From Paradesertivirga sp965650335 (lineage in GTDB: Bacteria; Bacteroidota; Bacteroidia; Sphingobacteriales; Sphingobacteriaceae), in NCBI GenBank assembly GCA_965650335.1, contig CBFGOI010000001.1, positions 1-64,000 on the forward strand: a stretch of DNA of 64,000 bases. The letters are read 5' to 3'. Below the pieces are notes generated by a model. The model was not told where the DNA came from. It did no database searches and was given only the letters and a program-made list of their open reading frames with translations. Shown in pieces: positions 59,810-64,000 of the stretch (the first letter of the stretch is position 1; every line of letters begins with the position of its first letter). The position numbers and the translations under genes were made by a program.

Positions 59810-62173
59810 TTATTCAGACCTTAAATTATTAACAGGATTAGTGAGCGCTGCCTTGATTGTGTGAAAGCAGGTGATAATTAAAGCTATTAGTAATGCAATT
59901 ACTCCGGCTAAAGCAAAGACCCACCACCGGATTTCCACTTTATAAGCAAAATTCTGAAGCCATTTTTCCATCGCCCACCACCCAATCGGCGAAGCGATTA
60001 GAATGGCAACGCACACCAGCTTTAAAAAGTCCTTCGATAGTAAAGCAGTAATTCCGGCTATAGAAGCACCTAACACCTTTCGGATGCCAATCTCTTTTGT
60101 CCGTTGTTCTGCTGCTAATGCCGCAAGGCTGAATAATCCTAATGCAGATATTACAATTGTTATCACGGCAAGCACCAGGATTAATGAAGAGGTTTGCTGA
60201 TCGCGTTTGTAAAGATTATTAAATGCATCATCTAAAAAGATATATTCCAGTGGACTTTCGGGTACCAGTTTTTTCCAGGCTCTTTCAATGCTTTGTAATC
60301 CGACTGATGTATTAGACCCAGTTCGGACAACAAATTGATTTCTCCATCCCGAATTATTAAATATGACCAGCGAACCCGTTTTTTCGTGTAAGCTCTTAAA
60401 TGAAAAATCTTTGACAACACCAACTATTTGGCCGCTTACACCGCGAAAAGTGAAAGGCTGACCTATTACGGGTGCCGGAAGCTTTAAATATTTCACAGCG
60501 GTTTCATTTACAATAAAGTCATGTTTGGAATTAGTTTCACCCTGCCGAAACCACCTGCCTTCTTTCATTTGCAATTGCAAAGTTTTTTGAAAATCAGCAT
60601 CTGCAGAAAGTTGCGAAATCACCGGCTTATAGCTGGCATCCCGCCCTTCCCAGTCTGCACAGTCTGTACACATGCTTCCATTATTTACTACCGATTGGCT
60701 GGAAGTTGACACACTTTCAATACCGCTTTGTGAAAATAATTCCTGCTTTATTTTTAGCAACAGCAATTCTTGACGTTCGCCGCTAACAGAAGATGGCAAT
60801 CGAAAAGACAAAACCTGCGATCTATTATAACCCGGATTGATTGTTTGTATTAATTGCATTTGCCGGTAAATAATAATAGTACCGGCTATAAGTACAATCG
60901 AAACCGTAAACTGAAGTATTACAAGGCTTTTTCTAAAAGATGTGTCTTTCATTTTAAGAAGGGAGCGACCACTAAATACTTTTATTGGTTTAAAAGAAGA
61001 GAGCATTATTCCCGGGTAAATGCTATTAAGTAAAGTAGCAGTAAACACAGTAATTGCCAGTACTTTCCACAATCCTATTGATAATATAGGCATGGCAAAA
61101 GTTCTTCCGGTAATTTGATTGAAAGCAGGTAGACTCAGCTTTACCAGAACAAGCGTAGTTAACAGGGCAATTAAACTAATCAGTATAGACTCAATAACGA
61201 ATTGAAAAAACAGATCAGACCTTCGTGCACCACTGATTTTCCTAACGCTTATTTCCCGGGCACGTAAACTGGCTTTTGCGGTGGTAAGGTTTACATAGTT
61301 TATACAAGCTACCAGCAATAATATAAAGCCAAGAAAACAGAATACGTAGACCGTACTGCGATTACCGTGAATAAAAACCGAGTTCTGTATTTCATCCTCA
61401 AAATGCATTTCATTTAGTGAAATCATGCCGATGGAGGAGTCTTCATGCTTTTTCATCACGTCGGTTATTTTCTTCACAATGTTATCCAGCCTGCCCCCCG
61501 GAACCACTTTGACAAAGGTTAAATAATTGGCATTGCTCCAATTTTCATCATTTTCACGTACTCGTTTATTGGTAAGTATAGCAGCGATGGGTATAAATGC
61601 TTTGTATTGAAAACTAGAATTGACAGGTGCATCCTTTACAACTCCTGTTACCTGATAATTTATACTGTCTATACGGATAGTTTCATCTACCGCGGGGCTG
61701 TTATTAAAAAGCTTTCTGGCTTCTGATGAGCTAAGAATGACACTGAAAATATTTTGATTGAATAAAGTCGGGCTGCCCTCTATAAATTCGTAATCAAACA
61801 AACTAAACCACTGATCATCTACGTACGCGCAATCTTTCTCATAAAACTGCTTATTGTTGATATTGAACACCGGCGGGTTAGTTATATATAACCGTGAAGT
61901 TTTTTCAATTTCAGGTACTTCTTTTTTTATAGCTTCGGCTAAAAGCAAAGGCGTAGTTTCCCAAGTCCAACCGGTAGTCGGAAGACGAGTAGTGAGGCGG
62001 TAGATCCTGTTTTCATCTTTATGATAATTATCGAAATTCAATTCGTTCTGCACCCAAACCATAATCAGAACTGCAGCAGTCATACCTACAGAAAGACCAG
62101 CAATATTTATCAGGCCGGTGACCTTGTTTTTCCATAGACTGCGCCAGGCAGTCTTGAAATAGTTTTTTAGCAT
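59810..62173 (-). CDS. FtsX/MacB-type ABC permease 5
   Basis: A 787-residue paralogue (MLKNYFKTAWRSLWKNKVTG; end TNPVNNLRSE). The first FtsX motif is the most divergent, EISVRKISGARRS; the second is regular, EIGIRKVLGASIA. It starts 1 bp after the stop of permease 6. The periplasmic part contains a CTDCADWEG segment with two cysteines that the neighbours lack. Confidence 0.94.
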   Translation of the reverse strand: MLKNYFKTAWRSLWKNKVTGLINIAGLSVGMTAAVLIMVWVQNELNFDNYHKDENRIYRLTTRLPTTGWTWETTPLLLAEAIKKEVPEIEKTSRLYITNPPVFNINNKQFYEKDCAYVDDQWFSLFDYEFIEGSPTLFNQNIFSVILSSSEARKLFNNSPAVDETIRIDSINYQVTGVVKDAPVNSSFQYKAFIPIAAILTNKRVRENDENWSNANYLTFVKVVPGGRLDNIVKKITDVMKKHEDSSIGMISLNEMHFEDEIQNSVFIHGNRSTVYVFCFLGFILLLVACINYVNLTTAKASLRAREISVRKISGARRSDLFFQFVIESILISLIALLTTLVLVKLSLPAFNQITGRTFAMPILSIGLWKVLAITVFTATLLNSIYPGIMLSSFKPIKVFSGRSLLKMKDTSFRKSLVILQFTVSIVLIAGTIIIYRQMQLIQTINPGYNRSQVLSFRLPSSVSGERQELLLLKIKQELFSQSGIESVSTSSQSVVNNGSMCTDCADWEGRDASYKPVISQLSADADFQKTLQLQMKEGRWFRQGETNSKHDFIVNETAVKYLKLPAPVIGQPFTFRGVSGQIVGVVKDFSFKSLHEKTGSLVIFNNSGWRNQFVVRTGSNTSVGLQSIERAWKKLVPESPLEYIFLDDAFNNLYKRDQQTSSLILVLAVITIVISALGLFSLAALAAEQRTKEIGIRKVLGASIAGITALLSKDFLKLVCVAILIASPIGWWAMEKWLQNFAYKVEIRWWVFALAGVIALLIALIITCFHTIKAALTNPVNNLRSE

Positions 62174-62174
62174 C

Positions 62175-64000
62175 TCATTCAGATCTTAAGTTTTTTACGG
62201 GATTAGCTATAGCGGCCTTAACTGCCTGGAAACTGATCGTTATTGCAGCAATTGCAATTATAATCGCCCCAGCTGCAATAAATATCCACCCACTGATATT
62301 CATTCTATATGAAAAACTTTGCAGCCACACATTAGCCGCCCACCAGCCTAATGGCATTGAAATTAATACTGAGACCAGGATGAGGCGTATAAAATCCTTG
62401 CTAAGTAATAAGCTCAGGTCACTGATACCGGCGCCTAATATCTTTCTGATCCCTATTTCTTTTGTCCGCTGGCTTACTAAAAATGCGCTCAGGGCAAATA
62501 ATCCCATGATGGAAATGAGAATCGCTAGAAGAGCAAAAAAGGTAATAATCTTTTGCAGCCTTACATGTGCGGCAAAAAGTCTCTGAAAGTTGTCGTCCAG
62601 GAAAGAATACCGGATGGGAGTATCCGGATCAATGGTTTTCCAGGCACTTTCAATAGCATCAACAGACTTTTTGACCTGTGCGCCATTTAATTTTACCAAT
62701 ATGCCCCCTCCTGATTGAAACCTGCAGGCTTTATTGCCGATTGTGAAGACAGTTGGCTGTATCAGTCTCTCAAAGCCTGATACGTTGAAATCGTTCACAA
62801 TGCCAATTACCTGAACGGCAACACTATCACAATAAGGAAATGATATCGTCGCTCCGATGGGGTTTTCAATATTTAATTTTTTTGCTGCACTTTCATTAAT
62901 GACGGCAGTTCGGGTGTTTTGATCCGCATAGCGGTTATCAAATAATCTTCCTGCCCTTAATCCAATGCTAAGAGTTTTAAAGTAATCATCACTTACCTTA
63001 ACTGATACCATCCTGTACTCTTTCTCACGGCATTTAAAATTAATGGTAGAAGTATCACTGCTTGCATCACCCGGAACCGTAGTGGTTTTAGATACATACT
63101 GCACACCGGATATATTTAATAAGACACTCCTTGTCAGATCAAAATCCTGATCCCGTACTTTTTGAGGTGCTTCGAGCCGCATTACCTGGTCGGGTATAAA
63201 ACCTTTGTCTTTTGTTTGCATGAAACGCATTTGGTTTCTTATTACCAACGTGCTCATAATAAAAAAGGCAGCAACAACAAACTGAACCACTATAAGTGAA
63301 TTTCGAAAAGCAGTCCCCTTTGTCCCTCTTGTATAATCGCCTCTTAAAACCTTTGTAATATTATAGCGGGCAAGAAAAAAAGATGGGTACAGGCTGGAAA
63401 GAATAATTACGCCCAGCAAACACAATGTAATTTGCACGGAAAGAGACAGTAATGTACCGGATTGAAAGAAGCTGAGATTAATGTTAAATGAACTATTGAA
63501 GTAAGGCAGTAAAAGGTTAACCAAAAGCAGGGCTATGCAGAGACTTAAAAAACATTGAAGCGCAATTTCACACATAAATTGCCATTGCAATTGCCTCATT
63601 CCTGAACCTAATACTTTTCTTACACCAACTTCTTTTGCTCTTCTTACCGAAGCTGCGATAGAAAGATTGCTGAAGTTAATGGCCCCGGCAAGTAGTAATA
63701 ATGAAGCCAATACTAGCAACACGGAAACGGTGATAAAATTACTTGATCCGTGCTTTGGAAAATTGTGTATATCTGAAACAGCATCAACAAACAAGCCTTC
63801 CTGGTGCCCGGCTTTCCGAAAAGCATTAAGGGATTGGTTGTTTTTCTTCAGGCGGGCATTATAATAAACCGTATTAATTTCCTGTTCAAGCTCAGGCCCC
63901 GATTTTTCTGATTTTGTCTTTACATAAGTCAGATAAGAATAATTCTCCCAAAAATTATTTGACTTTTCGTAAGGACTGCGGTAAATGAATTGCGCATTTA
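62175..64000 (-). CDS. FtsX/MacB-type ABC permease 6 (partial, runs off the window)
   Basis: The reading frame stays open to the window edge, so the true start lies beyond 64000. At least 608 codons are visible. The visible N-terminal part is a MacB-type periplasmic domain (FIYRSPYEKSNNFWENYSYL), followed by the FtsX block with EVGVRKVLGSGMRQ and a second one with EIGIRKILGAGIS; the end is ANPVKNLRSE. A TTG at 63794 is internal and not a start. Probably not the first gene of the array, as others may lie further upstream. Confidence 0.92.
   Translation of the reverse strand, partial: NAQFIYRSPYEKSNNFWENYSYLTYVKTKSEKSGPELEQEINTVYYNARLKKNNQSLNAFRKAGHQEGLFVDAVSDIHNFPKHGSSNFITVSVLLVLASLLLLAGAINFSNLSIAASVRRAKEVGVRKVLGSGMRQLQWQFMCEIALQCFLSLCIALLLVNLLLPYFNSSFNINLSFFQSGTLLSLSVQITLCLLGVIILSSLYPSFFLARYNITKVLRGDYTRGTKGTAFRNSLIVVQFVVAAFFIMSTLVIRNQMRFMQTKDKGFIPDQVMRLEAPQKVRDQDFDLTRSVLLNISGVQYVSKTTTVPGDASSDTSTINFKCREKEYRMVSVKVSDDYFKTLSIGLRAGRLFDNRYADQNTRTAVINESAAKKLNIENPIGATISFPYCDSVAVQVIGIVNDFNVSGFERLIQPTVFTIGNKACRFQSGGGILVKLNGAQVKKSVDAIESAWKTIDPDTPIRYSFLDDNFQRLFAAHVRLQKIITFFALLAILISIMGLFALSAFLVSQRTKEIGIRKILGAGISDLSLLLSKDFIRLILVSVLISMPLGWWAANVWLQSFSYRMNISGWIFIAAGAIIIAIAAITISFQAVKAAIANPVKNLRSE

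Noticed and set aside
63792..63794. TTG at 63794 as the start of the last permease
   Set aside because: The frame continues upstream without a stop to the window edge and encodes conserved periplasmic-domain sequence, so the gene is truncated by the window.

Overview
This window looks like chromosome from a Bacteroidota member close to Sphingobacteriaceae (Pedobacter-like). The evidence is the moderate-to-low GC content, the gene order ileS - TraR/DksA - lspA, a GLPGLI protein, a saccharolytic gene cluster with an ECF sigma factor, a long tandem series of FtsX-type ABC permeases, and several promoters of the Bacteroidota type (TAnnTTTG -7 box, little Shine-Dalgarno signal). I see no rRNA, tRNA, prophage, IS element or CRISPR array.

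Layout. 1-2.1 kb: end of ileS, a TraR/DksA-type regulator and lspA, closed by a strong terminator. 2.1-9.3 kb: heme A synthase, a PEP-synthase-like protein that has only the middle domain, a YdcF-like envelope protein, and a GLPGLI/outer-membrane beta-barrel pair. 9.5-12.4 kb: a four-gene operon with features of a nitrosative or low-oxygen stress unit (DUF2249, NnrS/CcoN-like membrane protein, DUF59, Fe-S Rrf2 regulator) behind a strong inverted repeat. 12.6-17.2 kb: a MuiA-type protein carrying an internal SusC-like insert, a MidA-type methyltransferase, a formylglycine-generating-enzyme-like lipoprotein and a small lipoprotein. 17.3-35.7 kb: a glycan-degradation region, mostly on the minus strand, that suits arabinose- and galactose-rich plant polysaccharide (two GH51, a double GH43, GH27, an alginate-lyase-like lectin protein, GH29, GH2) with an ECF sigma factor but no SusC/SusD pair. 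An odd MTHFR-like gene sits inside it. 36-40.1 kb: an M1 peptidase, a DPP4-type S9 peptidase and a small zinc-ribbon protein. 40.9-42.4 kb: two lipoproteins. 42.6-47.3 kb: a compact operon with a GbsR regulator, a DCC thiol-oxidoreductase-like protein, a TIGR01777 SDR, an MBOAT/wax-synthase-like acyltransferase, an SRPBCC protein and two unknown membrane proteins. 47.4-64 kb: TolC, one MacB-type ATPase, and six tandem FtsX/MacB permeases, the last running off the window.

The most interesting parts are: the GbsR-led operon, an undescribed envelope- or lipid-modification candidate whose near-perfect promoter overlaps a 36-bp operator and should give a leaderless mRNA; the six-permease, one-ATPase array with a structured repeat region in its middle; a 29-bp element shared by the promoter regions of two glycan-cluster genes; and several proteins with unusual domain make-up (SusC-like insert in a DUF4139 protein, PEP-synthase core alone, MTHFR-like protein without the usual catalytic glutamate).
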